From assembly GCF_030232885.1 (NCBI RefSeq), contig NZ_JASPGD010000002.1:186001-250000 (forward strand): DNA of 64,000 bases, written 5' to 3'. Origin of the DNA: Corynebacterium sp. MSK297. Its GTDB lineage: Bacteria > Actinomycetota > Actinomycetes > Mycobacteriales > Mycobacteriaceae. The notes under the pieces were generated by a model, which saw only the letters and a list, made by a program, of their open reading frames with translations, had not been told where the DNA came from and made no database searches. This document shows positions 43,339 through 51,775 of the stretch, piece by piece. Made by a program: the position numbers and the translations under genes. Positions within the stretch are counted from its first letter, which is position 1, and each line of letters opens with the position of its first letter.

Positions 43339-43393
43339 ATATTCGCCGTCCGTAAGCTCAGTTCAACCATATTCGCCGTCCGTAAGCTCAGTT
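43339..43393. repeat. 30-base direct duplication with tRNA D-arm-like sequence
   Basis: A 25-base stretch ending CGTAAGCTCAGTT occurs at 43339-43363 and 43369-43393. The second copy continues GGTAGCC, so GTAAGCTCAGTTGGTAG resembles the D-arm of a tRNA (GTAGCTCAGTTGGTAG) with one extra A. No complete tRNA can be folded here. Confidence 0.75.
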
Positions 43394-43404
43394 GGTAGCC
43401 CATA

Positions 43405-43713
43405 ATGATAGTACTGTCTATTTTGATAATCGCGATAGCCGTAGCGGGCTTATCTGCCATCTATGAAGTTAAACATGGCAATCGGCCACGAGCCAGGATA
43501 GTGGGCTGGGCTGGAGTTCTCTTAGCATTACCCGCTGCATGGATTCTTTACCGCGCTACTGCCGGAGGCCTCCAGGAAATGCCTCTACGTGAAGTCATCG
43601 CAATTGCTGTTTATATTTTCGTGCTTCTGGTGCTTGTAGAAACAAAACTCGTGCTGTCGGAGCGTAAGAACACAGGAGTCACGAGTGGCGGAAACACTAC
43701 AAAGCCCAGATAA
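43405..43713 (+). CDS. Small integral membrane protein
   Basis: A 102-residue protein with three hydrophobic helices: IVLSILIIAIAVAGLSAIYEV, GWAGVLLALPAAWILYRA and EVIAIAVYIFVLLVLVETKLVL. It ends with a polar tail. The base composition looks more AT-rich than its neighbours. There is no clear ribosome binding site. The gene sits between menG and the reductase gene and is preceded by the 30-base duplication. I recognise no family; it may be a recent or accessory insertion. Confidence 0.55.
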   Translation: MIVLSILIIAIAVAGLSAIYEVKHGNRPRARIVGWAGVLLALPAAWILYRATAGGLQEMPLREVIAIAVYIFVLLVLVETKLVLSERKNTGVTSGGNTTKPR

Positions 43714-43826
43714 CCAGATAATCTGGCCAGATTTCTCAAAATCGGCTGTGGCTTTGTGTGGCTTTGTTTGGCCTTGTTTAGTTATGTCTCGCCATTGGCT
43801 TTGGCATCGCAGGTTCCCCATATTCC

Positions 43827-45266
43827 CTAAACCGTTGCATCCCACAGTGGTGTGTCGGCTCGCGCCGTCGCCGCATATTTTCCGGCCTTCTTCCACAACC
43901 GGGAAATCAGGTCCCGGTCTTCGTCGGTAACTAAGTTGCCCATTAACCGAGCAGCCGCTGGCATTAAATAGCGCGCCGCCGGGCCCCGCAACCCTAACGG
44001 GCCGAATACCGGCAAAAACTGCGGATAGGTCAAAAGCCGGGCCGCGGTGCGTGCCCACATGAACGCTTCGCCGAAATGCGCCCGCAACACTTCGGGCCAC
44101 ACCAAGGTGAGGTCGACACTGCTGCCCAATAGTCCCATGGCTAGCTCGGCGGTTTCCAGACCATAGTCGATGCCCTCACCGTTTAACGGATTCACGCATG
44201 CCGCCGCGTCACCGATCAGCATCCAGTTCGCCCCGGCTACGTTCGATACGGCCCCACCCATGGGCAACAACGCCGAGGCCACATCGCGCGGATCCCCTAA
44301 GCCCCAGGCTTCGCGCTGTTGGCTGGCATAAAATTCCAACAGTTTCTTGGTATTGATCGCTGCCGGACGTTTATCCGTCGACAATGCGCCGCATCCCAGG
44401 TTCACTGTGCCGTCGCCAAGCGGGAAAATCCATCCGTAACCAGGCTGGACGGTGTCGTTCTCGTCGGTCAGTTCCACGTGCGAGTGCATCCATGGTTCAT
44501 CCGAGTATGGCGAGCTGCAATACGACCGCGCGGCGATCCCATAGACTTCGCTGCGGTGCCAGGTACGCCCCAGTTTTTTGCCGAACGTCGAGCGCACCCC
44601 GTCGGCCACGATCGTCCACCGCGGCCGCAGCGTCATCTCGCTTGCCGACGGCTGCTGGTCATTTGTTGGCTGTTGGCTGCCCGAGGGTGCTGACTGCTCC
44701 GCCGACCGCTGGCCCCCGACCCGTCGCACCGTGATGTTTGTGATCGAATTGTTCTTGACGACGACATCAGCGCCCGAATACCCGGTCCATACCCGTGCGC
44801 CTGCTGCCGCGGCTTGCTGCACCAGGTAGTTGTCTAATTCGCGCCGTGGCCAGGCCGTGCCCGTAGCCCCGAAATGTCCGTCTGGCCAGGCAGCAGTCAC
44901 TGATCCGCCGAAGCCGTGCAGTTTCAACCCCCGGTTGCGGTATCCCGGGTTCACTCCATCCAGAAGCGCTAGCTCCCGCAGTTTCGCCATCGCGCGTGGG
45001 GTGAGGCCATCGCCGCAGGTCTTATCGCGGGGAAATTCTGCCTGGTCTACCAATACGACGTCCCATCCGGCGCGTGCGGCATAAATCGCAGCCGCGGCTC
45101 CAGCTGGGCCACCGCCGATAACCGCGACTTCGCAGGAGACAGCGTCATTGCCGGTGCTGGAGGCGTCGGCAAGAATCTCGTTTTTCGGAGGTTTCGATGT
45201 TTGAGACGCAGTGTGGGACCCGGAGTCGGGGCGAGCGGGGGAGTCGTCGGCAAGGCTCATGGCCAT
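43827..45266 (-). CDS. Geranylgeranyl reductase-family flavoprotein, MenJ-like
   Basis: About 479 residues. A start two codons later at 45260 is equally possible. The FAD Rossmann motif CEVAVIGGGPAGAAAAIYAARAGWDVVLVD begins near residue 42. DQAEFPRDKTCGDGLTPRAM and the later GDAAACVNPLNGEGIDYGLETAELA are hallmarks of the family. In M. tuberculosis the syntenic Rv0561c (MenJ) saturates one isoprene unit of menaquinone-9, and the adjacent polyprenyl synthase and menG support the same job. An Arg/Ser/Gln-rich insert lies near residue 160. It is divergent from the polyprenyl synthase gene. Confidence 0.87.
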   Translation of the reverse strand: MAMSLADDSPARPDSGSHTASQTSKPPKNEILADASSTGNDAVSCEVAVIGGGPAGAAAAIYAARAGWDVVLVDQAEFPRDKTCGDGLTPRAMAKLRELALLDGVNPGYRNRGLKLHGFGGSVTAAWPDGHFGATGTAWPRRELDNYLVQQAAAAGARVWTGYSGADVVVKNNSITNITVRRVGGQRSAEQSAPSGSQQPTNDQQPSASEMTLRPRWTIVADGVRSTFGKKLGRTWHRSEVYGIAARSYCSSPYSDEPWMHSHVELTDENDTVQPGYGWIFPLGDGTVNLGCGALSTDKRPAAINTKKLLEFYASQQREAWGLGDPRDVASALLPMGGAVSNVAGANWMLIGDAAACVNPLNGEGIDYGLETAELAMGLLGSSVDLTLVWPEVLRAHFGEAFMWARTAARLLTYPQFLPVFGPLGLRGPAARYLMPAAARLMGNLVTDEDRDLISRLWKKAGKYAATARADTPLWDATV

Positions 45267-45336
45267 TATTGTTGCACGACTCTGACCCCGGAAGTGTTTT
45301 TGCCCTGTTCTGTCGACTACTGTTAGGACGGGAATT

Positions 45337-45375
45337 ATGGGAACGAATAAGCGCAAGGATAAACCTCGGATATGA
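45337..45375 (+). CDS. Candidate 12-codon upstream ORF coupled to the polyprenyl synthase gene
   Basis: ATG at 45337 opens MGTNKRKDKPRI and stops with TGA at 45373-45375, overlapping the next ATG (45372) in an ATGA arrangement. TAGGAC lies seven bases before this ATG, so it may be the true 5' end of a leaderless transcript. It would feed ribosomes to the downstream gene, which has only a distant AAGGAT. It is very short, so confidence is limited. Confidence 0.4.
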   Translation: MGTNKRKDKPRI

Positions 45376-46388
45376 CCACTGGCCAAAACCAGGTTTCTGG
45401 TTACACCCCCGCTGTGGATTTGGGGGATGAACAGCTCAATTCGCGCATTGCTGCCGGGATGGAAACGGTCGAAGACCTGCTGCGTTCGGAGCTTTCGCAG
45501 GGCGCAGAGTTCATCACGGATAAGGTTTTGCACCTGACTACTGCTGGTGGCAAGCGCTTCCGCCCGATGATGGCGTTGCTTGCGGCGGAATATGGCCCGC
45601 ATGCAGAGTCGGACAACGTGTATAAAGCAGCGAGTGTGGTGGAGATTGTGCACTTGGCGACGCTTTATCACGACGATGTGATGGACGAAGCCGACCAGCG
45701 GCGTGGGGTCGAATCGGCGAATTCGCGGTGGAATAATTCGGTGGCGATTTTGTCTGGCGACGTGTTACTAGCGCATGCTTCTCGCATTATGTCCAGCATG
45801 GATAGTTTAACGGTCCGCCACTTTGGTGAGACGTTTCAGGAGTTGGTCACCGGCCAGATGCGCGAGACGCTCGGCGCGGGTGAGTCTAACCCGGTGGAGC
45901 ATTATCAGAAGGTGATTGAGGAAAAGACTGCCGTATTGATTGCTTCGGCGGGCTACTTGGGTGCCTACCACGCTGGTGCTGATGAACCGACGCAGCGTTC
46001 CCTGCAGATTATCGGTGGCGCGATTGGCATGATTTTCCAGATCGTCGACGACATTATCGATTTGTTCTCTGATCCGAAGGATTCCGGCAAGATTCCGGGT
46101 ACGGACTTGCGCGAGGGCGTGTTTACGTTGCCAGTGCTGTACGCGTTGGAAGATGACAGCGCTGCTGGTAGTGATTTGCGCGCATTGTTGACGGGTCCGC
46201 TGGAGGATGAGGACGACGTGCAGCGTGCGATCGCGTTGATCCGAGAGACGAATGGACGCGCACAAGCTCTTGCCGACGTCCAGGCTCACTTGGATGTCGT
46301 GGATCGTGAATTGGACAAGTTGCCGGATATTGCCGCCACGCGCGCGCTGCGTGTGCTTGCGGAATACACCATGCGCCGGGTGGGCTAG
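45372..46388 (+). CDS. grcC: Long-chain polyprenyl diphosphate synthase
   Basis: A 338-residue all-helical trans-prenyltransferase. The first Asp-rich motif is LYHDDVMDEADQRRG and the second is IFQIVDDIIDL; TAGGKRFRPMMALL and GKIPGTDLREGVFTLPVLYALE are also diagnostic. It makes the C40-C45 chain attached by MenA. The product length cannot be set by eye. The equivalent in M. tuberculosis is Rv0562 (grcC1), next to menJ as here. The start overlaps a 12-codon upstream frame. Confidence 0.92.
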   Translation: MTTGQNQVSGYTPAVDLGDEQLNSRIAAGMETVEDLLRSELSQGAEFITDKVLHLTTAGGKRFRPMMALLAAEYGPHAESDNVYKAASVVEIVHLATLYHDDVMDEADQRRGVESANSRWNNSVAILSGDVLLAHASRIMSSMDSLTVRHFGETFQELVTGQMRETLGAGESNPVEHYQKVIEEKTAVLIASAGYLGAYHAGADEPTQRSLQIIGGAIGMIFQIVDDIIDLFSDPKDSGKIPGTDLREGVFTLPVLYALEDDSAAGSDLRALLTGPLEDEDDVQRAIALIRETNGRAQALADVQAHLDVVDRELDKLPDIAATRALRVLAEYTMRRVG

Positions 46389-46592
46389 CTGGGTGCTTGC
46401 TGGCATTAGCAGCATCGGCTTACGGCTGTTGACAGCATTGGCTGTTGGCTCCGGTGGTGCCCCGGGGTGCTCCGGGGCGGGCGGCTCCATGGGGGTTCAC
46501 ACATTTGACCCGCCGAAACCCTGCCTGCAGTGCTGATTTGTAAGTTCATTGGGTGTCTATAGTAGGGTAAATAACCGCACCAAATGGTGCAC

Positions 46593-46674
46593 GCCAGGTT
46601 GCCCGAGCGGCCAAAGGGAGCGGACTGTAAATCCGCCGGCATTGCCTTCAGAAGTTCGAATCTTCTACCTGGCA
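46593..46674 (+). tRNA. tRNA-Tyr (GTA)
   Basis: Acceptor strands GCCAGGT (46593-46599) and ACCTGGC (46667-46673) pair. The anticodon stem GCGGA/TCCGC encloses CTGTAAA with anticodon GTA (46627-46629). It has a class II long variable arm and the T-arm sequence GTTCGAATC. CCA is not encoded. Confidence 0.95.
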
Positions 46675-46681
46675 CAACATA

Positions 46682-46713
46682 CGAACCCCGCGCGAATTAT
46701 CGCGTGGGGTTCG
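46682..46713 (+). terminator. Terminator hairpin after tRNA-Tyr
   Basis: CGAACCCCGCGCGA pairs with TCGCGTGGGGTTCG around an ATTA loop; the U-tract is short (TTGC). Confidence 0.7.
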
Positions 46714-46888
46714 TTGCATGCGTGGGGTTGATGTGTGGGGCTGGCTTTGGCGTTTAACCCTGGCTCAGGGCTAAATGACGGATGTTAACCGGGGGTTAAA
46801 GGGTAATAGAGAGTTCTTGCGGTATCGATCTTTCCTCAAGTCTGTTCTATGCCCACGCTGATTCACCATCGCTGATTTGTCGGCTGTT

Positions 46889-46910
46889 GTTCTAGGTCGC
46901 GACCTAGAAC
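46889..46910. promoter_or_regulatory. Perfect 22-base palindrome (third copy of the shared operator-like site)
   Basis: TTCTAGGTCGCGACCTAGAA flanked by G and C forms a perfect palindrome. It is the best copy of the motif also found upstream of hemE and of the aldo/keto reductase. It lies 190 bases upstream of the SDR gene and about 150 bases upstream of that gene's likely -10 box. Confidence 0.7.
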
Positions 46911-47101
46911 CATTAGTACTGGTGATTGGGTTACGTTTCCGGCAAAACTCCACAGAAAAACCCAGCGGCCAACTCTTAGATGTCGACTCCTGGAAAATCC
47001 ACTAAAGGTGATAATTTCCATTAACAGATGAAAAACGGCACAAGGTGTTCCCTAGTAAGATAGGCTGACCATAGTGTCACAACATTAGAAGGGAATAACT
47101 C

Positions 47102-47947
47102 ATGTCGACACAAAATGCATCTCAGAGCGCTGCCGAGAAGGGTGCCGCTGAAAAGAACACAACCGAGAAATCGACTCAACAAAAGGTGGTATTCGTTACT
47201 GGTGCTGCCCAGGGTATCGGGCGTGCGATTGCAGAGCGCCTGGCCAATGATGGTCACCACATTGCGCTGTTTGACCTCGACGAAGCGGCCCTTCAGGAAA
47301 CAAAGCGGCTTGTAGAGAAATCGGGCGTGAAAGCGCTTGCGATCACGGGGGATGTCACTAGCAAAATATCCTTGCAGGAAGCGGTGGATGAGACCGTCGA
47401 CAAGCTAGGTGATTTTGACGTCATGATCAATAATGCCGGTATCGCGGGGGTCGCTCCGCTGGAAGACGTCAGCGAAGAAGAGATCGATCGCCATCTTGAC
47501 GTCAACTACAAAGGCACCCTGTTTGGTATCCAGGTTGCGGCGAAGAAGCTAAAAGAGCTCGGACATGGTGGCAAGATCTTGGCGGCTACGTCGATTGCGG
47601 CGCATGAGTCGTTCCCAATGATCGGGGTTTATGCTTCGACAAAGTTTGCGGTGCGCGCTTTAATCTATGCGGCGGCGCAAGAACTTGGTTCTGCGGGAAT
47701 TACTGTCAATGGTTACTCGCCAGGCGTTGTCGGCACGGGCATGTGGGAGAAGCTGGACCGTGGATTTGCGGAGTATACCGGTGCAGAAATCGGCGAAACT
47801 TACAAGAAGTATGTCGACGGCATCACCTTGGGTCGTGCTTCAGTGCCGGAAGATGTCGCCGGATTCGTCTCGTACTTGGTGGGACCGGACGCGGACTATA
47901 TGACTGGGCAAACACCGATTATTGATGGTGGCATTGTCTACCGCTAA
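47102..47947 (+). CDS. Acetoin/diacetyl reductase-like short-chain dehydrogenase
   Basis: A 281-residue SDR. The coenzyme motif is VFVTGAAQGIGRAIAERL, and NNAGIAGVAP is the structural NNAG motif. The catalytic Ser is in ATSIAAHESFP, and the Tyr-x-x-x-Lys is VYASTKFAV. The C-terminal MTGQTPIIDGGIVYR, with ASVPEDVAGFVSYLVGPDADY, is characteristic of (S)-acetoin-forming butanediol dehydrogenases (BudC/ButA). The 27-residue N-terminal extension is Ala/Glu/Lys/Thr-rich. The start follows AGAAGGGAATAACTC. The exact substrate remains to be shown. Confidence 0.83.
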   Translation: MSTQNASQSAAEKGAAEKNTTEKSTQQKVVFVTGAAQGIGRAIAERLANDGHHIALFDLDEAALQETKRLVEKSGVKALAITGDVTSKISLQEAVDETVDKLGDFDVMINNAGIAGVAPLEDVSEEEIDRHLDVNYKGTLFGIQVAAKKLKELGHGGKILAATSIAAHESFPMIGVYASTKFAVRALIYAAAQELGSAGITVNGYSPGVVGTGMWEKLDRGFAEYTGAEIGETYKKYVDGITLGRASVPEDVAGFVSYLVGPDADYMTGQTPIIDGGIVYR

Positions 47948-48038
47948 TCTTCATCGATTGTTTAACACCGTCTACCGCTCAAGTGGTCTCCTGTTAAACA
48001 AAGATTAAATCGCCAAAAACACGCCCTAACCTCGTGAT

Positions 48039-48068
48039 TTGTGTACTTGTATTCAATTGGGTTAGGCT
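48039..48068 (+). promoter_or_regulatory. Promoter-like element before the tRNA-Thr gene
   Basis: TTGTGT (48039-48044) and TAGGCT (48063-48068) with an 18-base spacer lie about 66 bases upstream of tRNA-Thr and could drive the tRNA-Thr/Met/Trp-secE region. Confidence 0.45.
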
Positions 48069-48133
48069 GTGTGAGGCTTCAACGGAGCGCAACGAAGTAG
48101 ATCGAAAGACTGCACAGTTGGTTTCGAGGCTGC

Positions 48134-48206
48134 GCCCCCTTAGCTCAGTCGGTAGAGCGTTTCCATGGTAAGGAAAAGGTCGACGGTTCGATTCCGTCAG
48201 GGGGCT
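48134..48206 (+). tRNA. tRNA-Thr (GGT)
   Basis: Acceptor GCCCCCT (48134-48140) pairs with AGGGGGC (48199-48205). The D-arm is TAGCTCAGTCGGTAGAGC. The anticodon stem TTTCC/GGAAA encloses ATGGTAA with anticodon GGT. The T-arm GACGGTTCGATTCCGTC is present. CCA is not encoded. Confidence 0.95.
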
Positions 48207-48249
48207 CTGTTGCTGTTTAGGGTCGAACACCTTAGACGCTGTAACACCA

Positions 48250-48321
48250 GGCGGTGTAGCTCAGTGGTAGAGCATACGACTCATAATCGTTGTGTCGCGG
48301 GTTCAATTCCCGCCATCGCTA
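48250..48321 (+). tRNA. tRNA-Met (CAT), elongator type
   Basis: Acceptor GGCGGTG (48250-48256) pairs with CATCGCT (48314-48320). D-arm TAGCTCAGTGGTAGAGC, anticodon loop CTCATAA with CAT, and T-arm GCGGGTTCAATTCCCGC are visible. The gene order tRNA-Thr, tRNA-Met, tRNA-Trp, secE is typical of actinobacteria, and the absence of the initiator features indicates an elongator tRNA. Confidence 0.9.
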
Positions 48322-48443
48322 CTGGGAACTTTTCCCATAACCTCAAGCCTTGCGCCGACCGGTTTCCGGTCTGCTAAGGTGAAGGCTGCTGTAGGTTCGG
48401 GCTTCTGTTAGTTGGATGCCTGGTCTGTTACTCAGCACCCTCT

Positions 48444-48519
48444 AGGGGCGTGGCGCAATTGGTAGCGCAACGGTCTCCAAAACCGTAGGTTGCAGGTTCG
48501 AGTCCTGTCGCCCCTGCCA
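48444..48519 (+). tRNA. tRNA-Trp (CCA)
   Basis: Acceptor AGGGGCG (48444-48450) pairs with CGCCCCT (48509-48515). The anticodon loop CTCCAAA holds CCA, and the T-arm is GCAGGTTCGAGTCCTGT. The 3' CCA is encoded (48517-48519), unlike the other tRNAs in this window. Confidence 0.95.
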
Positions 48520-48575
48520 GTATTTTTATGAGGTCATTCACCGAGGCCAATGTAGGTCATTGAGGAGTTTTTGAC

Positions 48576-48908
48576 GTGAGCGAAGATAACAACGCAACCG
48601 GCGGAGCAGCTCGCCCAGTTGGTAAACGTCAACGCTCCGGCGCCTCCACCACCTCGAGTGCTTCCTACGAGGCTAAGCGCGTCGTTAATGTGGATGATTC
48701 CTCTGTCCGCGATGACAAACCAGGCGGCGGTCCTACTCGTTTCGTTCCTGAGGTTGTCTCGGAAATGGGTAAGGTTGTTTGGCCTACCGCTAAGCAAATG
48801 GTGCAATACACCATTGTCGTATTTGCCTTCCTTTTCGTGCTTACTGCCTTGGTGTGGAGCGTCGACACGGTAGCTACCATGGGAGTTGAAGCAGTTCTGG
48901 CTCCTTAG
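48576..48908 (+). CDS. secE: Preprotein translocase subunit SecE
   Basis: A 110-residue protein. The C-terminal 60 residues contain the SecE signature (FVPEVVSEMGKVVWPTAKQMVQYTIVVFAFLFVLTALVWSVD), with one membrane helix that clamps SecY. The first 50 residues are a polar extension common in actinobacteria. The start is GTG. It lies between tRNA-Trp and nusG as usual. Confidence 0.95.
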   Translation: MSEDNNATGGAARPVGKRQRSGASTTSSASYEAKRVVNVDDSSVRDDKPGGGPTRFVPEVVSEMGKVVWPTAKQMVQYTIVVFAFLFVLTALVWSVDTVATMGVEAVLAP

Positions 48909-48934
48909 GTATAGTCGTCATATATCAGGTTGTG

Positions 48935-48972
48935 ATCCCGCTTGTCCCTTGTGGATAAGCGGGATAATTTTT
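48935..48972 (+). terminator. Terminator-like hairpin between secE and nusG
   Basis: ATCCCGCTT (48935-48943) pairs perfectly with AAGCGGGAT (48957-48965), followed by AATTTTT. It looks like an intrinsic terminator or attenuator within what is usually one transcription unit. Confidence 0.75.
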
Positions 48973-49028
48973 GAGCACAACCAGTCCGAATCACCCGATA
49001 ACCCTAGGTAAAAGGGAGTAGCGCTAAC

Positions 49029-50027
49029 GTGAGCGAAGAAACCCAGAACGACAATAACCACAACAACGATCACCACAACGACGATCGTCATAACGCGAAC
49101 GACGTTTTCGAAGAAGTAACTCCTGAGGTCGCGAAGGCCAGCGAAGCAGCAAAGCTGGCAGCCGAGGAAGATCGTGAGTCTCTTGGCGACGACTATGACG
49201 CAGAATCTGATGATTTTGCGAAAGACCATGAGGAAGCCGTCAAAGCTACCGAGGCTGCCGCGAAATCTGCAGAAGGCGCCAGCGCTGCCGGTTCGGAGTC
49301 CACGAACGATGCCGCAGAGTCTAATGCCACCGAATCTGAAGCCTCCGAATCTGAAACCTCAGCTTCTGCGCAGGACGCCGATGAAGATGCTGCTTACCGA
49401 ATGCGCTTACGGGAGTTCACGAAAGAACTCAAGAAACAGCCCGGGCAGTGGTACATCATCCAGTGCTACTCGGGTTACGAGAACAAGGTGAAAACCAACC
49501 TGGATATGCGTATCCAGACTCTCGAGGTTGAGGATTCGATCTTCGACGTTGTTGTCCCGATCGAGAACGTCGTGGAGAAAAAGGACGGCAAGAAGAAGAT
49601 CGTCAAGAAGAAACTTCTGCCGGGCTATGTTCTGGTGCGCATGGAAATTAACGATCGTGCGTGGTCGGTTGTTCGCGACACCCCGGGTGTGACGTCGTTC
49701 GTGGGTAACGAAGGTAACGCCACCGTCGTCAAGACCCGTGAGGTTGCTAAATTCCTGCTGCCGAAGACCACCGAGGCGCGCGACGAGACCCCCGCACATG
49801 CAGATGAAGACCAGGCCGTTGCCCCGCAAAAACCGGCAGCATCCGGCGTCGATCACGACTACCAGGTTGGCGAAGCCGTCACGATTCTGTCCGGTGCGCT
49901 GGCCTCCGTCTCGGCGACGATTTCCGAGATTGATCCAGAAACCGGCAAGATGCAGGCACTGGTGTCTATCTTCGGCCGTGAGACTCCTGTCGAGCTCACC
50001 GCGGACCAGGTTGAACGTATTATGTAG
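49029..50027 (+). CDS. nusG: Transcription termination/antitermination factor NusG
   Basis: A 332-residue NusG. A long acidic, Asn/His/Ser/Glu-rich N-terminal extension (about 135 residues, with [13 protein letters not shown] and [12 protein letters not shown] low-complexity stretches) precedes the NGN domain. That domain runs from [20 protein letters not shown] to [10 protein letters not shown] linker of about 30 residues follows (Ala/Pro/Asp-rich), then the KOW domain, [22 protein letters not shown] onward. Extended NusG proteins are normal in actinobacteria. The start is GTG after AAGGGAG. rplK and rplA follow. Confidence 0.95.
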   Translation: MSEETQNDNNHNNDHHNDDRHNANDVFEEVTPEVAKASEAAKLAAEEDRESLGDDYDAESDDFAKDHEEAVKATEAAAKSAEGASAAGSESTNDAAESNATESEASESETSASAQDADEDAAYRMRLREFTKELKKQPGQWYIIQCYSGYENKVKTNLDMRIQTLEVEDSIFDVVVPIENVVEKKDGKKKIVKKKLLPGYVLVRMEINDRAWSVVRDTPGVTSFVGNEGNATVVKTREVAKFLLPKTTEARDETPAHADEDQAVAPQKPAASGVDHDYQVGEAVTILSGALASVSATISEIDPETGKMQALVSIFGRETPVELTADQVERIM

Positions 50028-50152
50028 TTTGGGAAGATCCCACACCGTGCAGTAGGCTAGTTCCTCGTGTGTGCCTGATTGGCGTGCCTGCGGTTAGATA
50101 CCAGATGGCATGCTGTAAAACTACTGTGCCGCACATCGAAAAATACACATCC

Positions 50153-50213
50153 CCGGTTGCCGGCGAAGGCCGGAATCCGGACAGTCCCCGTTATTCATCG
50201 TGGCGGGGTGCTG
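50153..50213 (+). promoter_or_regulatory. Structured leader of rplK-rplA
   Basis: Two stem-loops lie before rplK: CCGG-TTG-CCGGC-GAAG-GCCGG-AAT-CCGG (50153-50180), then CCCCG (50186-50190) pairing with CGGGG (50203-50208). In other bacteria the L11-L1 mRNA leader is bound by ribosomal protein L1 for feedback control. That this leader does the same is inference. Confidence 0.45.
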
Positions 50214-50237
50214 GTACCACGGAATTGAGGTAAAACG

Positions 50238-50687
50238 ATGGCTCCAAAGAAGAAAAAGAAGCAAGCAGGCTTCATTAAACTGCAGATCCAGGCTGGTCAA
50301 GCAAACCCTGCTCCTCCAGTCGGCCCTGCCCTGGGTGCGCACCAGGTCAACATCATGGAATTCTGCAAGGCTTATAACGCCGCTACCGAAGACAAACGCG
50401 GCGAAGTTATCCCTGTAGAAATCACCGTCTACGAGGATCGCTCCTTCGACTTCAAGCTGAAGACCCCACCTGCAGCCAAGTTGCTGCTGAAGGCCGCTGG
50501 CGTGCAAAAGGGCTCCGGTGTTCCGCACACCCAGAAGGTCGGCACCGTGACCTGGGAACAGTGCAAGGAAATCGGCAAAACCAAGTTCGAAGACCTGAAC
50601 GCTCGTGACGAGGAAAACGCTGCCCGCATCATCGCTGGTACCGCTCGCTCCATGGGCCTGAACGTTGACGGACACCCAGACGCGTAA
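50238..50687 (+). CDS. rplK: 50S ribosomal protein L11 (uL11)
   Basis: A 149-residue protein, standard for the family. The N-terminus [20 protein letters not shown] is more basic than E. coli L11. [19 protein letters not shown] and the C-terminal rRNA-binding region with [16 protein letters not shown] are diagnostic. The start follows TTGAGGTAAAACG. Confidence 0.97.
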   Translation: MAPKKKKKQAGFIKLQIQAGQANPAPPVGPALGAHQVNIMEFCKAYNAATEDKRGEVIPVEITVYEDRSFDFKLKTPPAAKLLLKAAGVQKGSGVPHTQKVGTVTWEQCKEIGKTKFEDLNARDEENAARIIAGTARSMGLNVDGHPDA

Positions 50688-50833
50688 GTCGGGCACCGCG
50701 CAAGCGTTAAGGTCTGTCGTACCACAGCCTTGACACTTACCACGGCCGCAGTCGGATGCGGTCACATCCACCGTGGCAGAGCCAGCTCCGGCTCGCTGAC
50801 CACGACAATCCCCAAACTTAAAGGAATTGAGAA

Positions 50834-51544
50834 ATGAGCACTAAGTCTAAAGCTTTTAAAGAAGCCGCGACCAAGATCTCCCGCGACCACCTGTACCGCC
50901 CACTCGAGGCAGTAAAGCTGGCTAAGGACACTTCTTCGAAGAACTTCGACGCCACCATCGATGTCGCTATGCGTCTGGGCGTTGACCCACGCAAGGCTGA
51001 CCAGTTGGTTCGCGGCACCGTATCCCTGCCAAACGGCACAGGTAAAGATGTCCGCGTTGCTGTTTTCGCGGCTGGCGAGAAGGCCACCGAAGCTGAGCAG
51101 GCTGGCGCCGACATCGTCGGTGTTGATGAGCTGATCTCCCAGGTCACCGAAGGTAAGATCGACTTCGACGTCGCCATTGCTACCCCTGACCAGATGGCTA
51201 AGATCGGTCGTATCGCGCGCGTGTTGGGTCCTCGTGGCCTGATGCCGAACCCAAAGACTGGTACCGTCACCAACGACGTCACCAAAGCGATCAAGGAAGT
51301 TAAGGGCGGTAAGATCTCTTTCCGCGTCGACAAGGCTTCCAACCTGCACGCCCTGATCGGTAAGGCATCGTTTAGCGAGCAAGCTTTGGCTGAGAACTAC
51401 GGCGCACTGTTGGACGAAGTCCTGCGCCTGAAGCCATCGGCTGCTAAGGGTGTTTACCTGAAGAAGGTCACCGTTTCTTCCACCACTGGTCCTGGTGTTC
51501 CAGTTGACCCATCGGTGCAGAAGAACTACACCGTCGAGGGTTAA
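50834..51544 (+). CDS. rplA: 50S ribosomal protein L1 (uL1)
   Basis: A 236-residue protein with the L1 signatures [41 protein letters not shown] and [15 protein letters not shown]. The start follows AAAGGAATTGAGAA. It is the second gene of the L11 operon. A clear terminator lies about 115 bases downstream, before an unrelated gene. Confidence 0.97.
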   Translation: MSTKSKAFKEAATKISRDHLYRPLEAVKLAKDTSSKNFDATIDVAMRLGVDPRKADQLVRGTVSLPNGTGKDVRVAVFAAGEKATEAEQAGADIVGVDELISQVTEGKIDFDVAIATPDQMAKIGRIARVLGPRGLMPNPKTGTVTNDVTKAIKEVKGGKISFRVDKASNLHALIGKASFSEQALAENYGALLDEVLRLKPSAAKGVYLKKVTVSSTTGPGVPVDPSVQKNYTVEG

Positions 51545-51658
51545 AGACCTCCAGGCTTAATAATCTCGACGCATAGGCGCTCAAGACTTAAGCTACTGAG
51601 TTCCCGGAGAACTTTGTGCCGGAGCACTTTGTGCCCGAAGCATTCGTACTACGCCCCG

Positions 51659-51703
51659 CCCACCTTCACTCCCGTTTATTGGGATAGTGCAGGTGGGTTT
51701 TGT
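51659..51703 (+). terminator. Intrinsic terminator of the L11 operon
   Basis: CCCACCT (51659-51665) with CACTCCC pairs with GGGATAGTG and AGGTGGG, followed by TTTTGT, a strong hairpin with U-tract. Confidence 0.85.
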
Positions 51704-51775
51704 CTAGTATCCGCCTTTTACCCGTCTATTACCCCCTATGAACTCTAGTGAACCCGGGGTAATCTTGGGGTTACT

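Larger units (their letters stand above)
46675..47101 (+). other. 427-base spacer between tRNA-Tyr and the SDR gene
   Basis: It contains the tRNA terminator, a small CCCTGGCTCAGGG hairpin (near 46766), two GTTAACC-rich segments, the 22-base palindrome at 46889-46910, and a promoter-like TAGGCT at 47061-47066. No gene is evident. A 60-codon minus-strand frame starting at 46953 looks random. Confidence 0.6.

Noticed and set aside
46682-46713. A second tRNA downstream of tRNA-Tyr
   Set aside because: The GC-rich hairpin has no D-, anticodon or T-arm and is better explained as a terminator.
46771-46953. 60-codon minus-strand frame upstream of the SDR gene
   Set aside because: It covers the palindrome and lacks start signals or recognisable features.
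48321-48443. rpmG between tRNA-Met and tRNA-Trp, as in mycobacteria
   Set aside because: The 120-base interval has no frame resembling L33; the gene must lie elsewhere in this genome.
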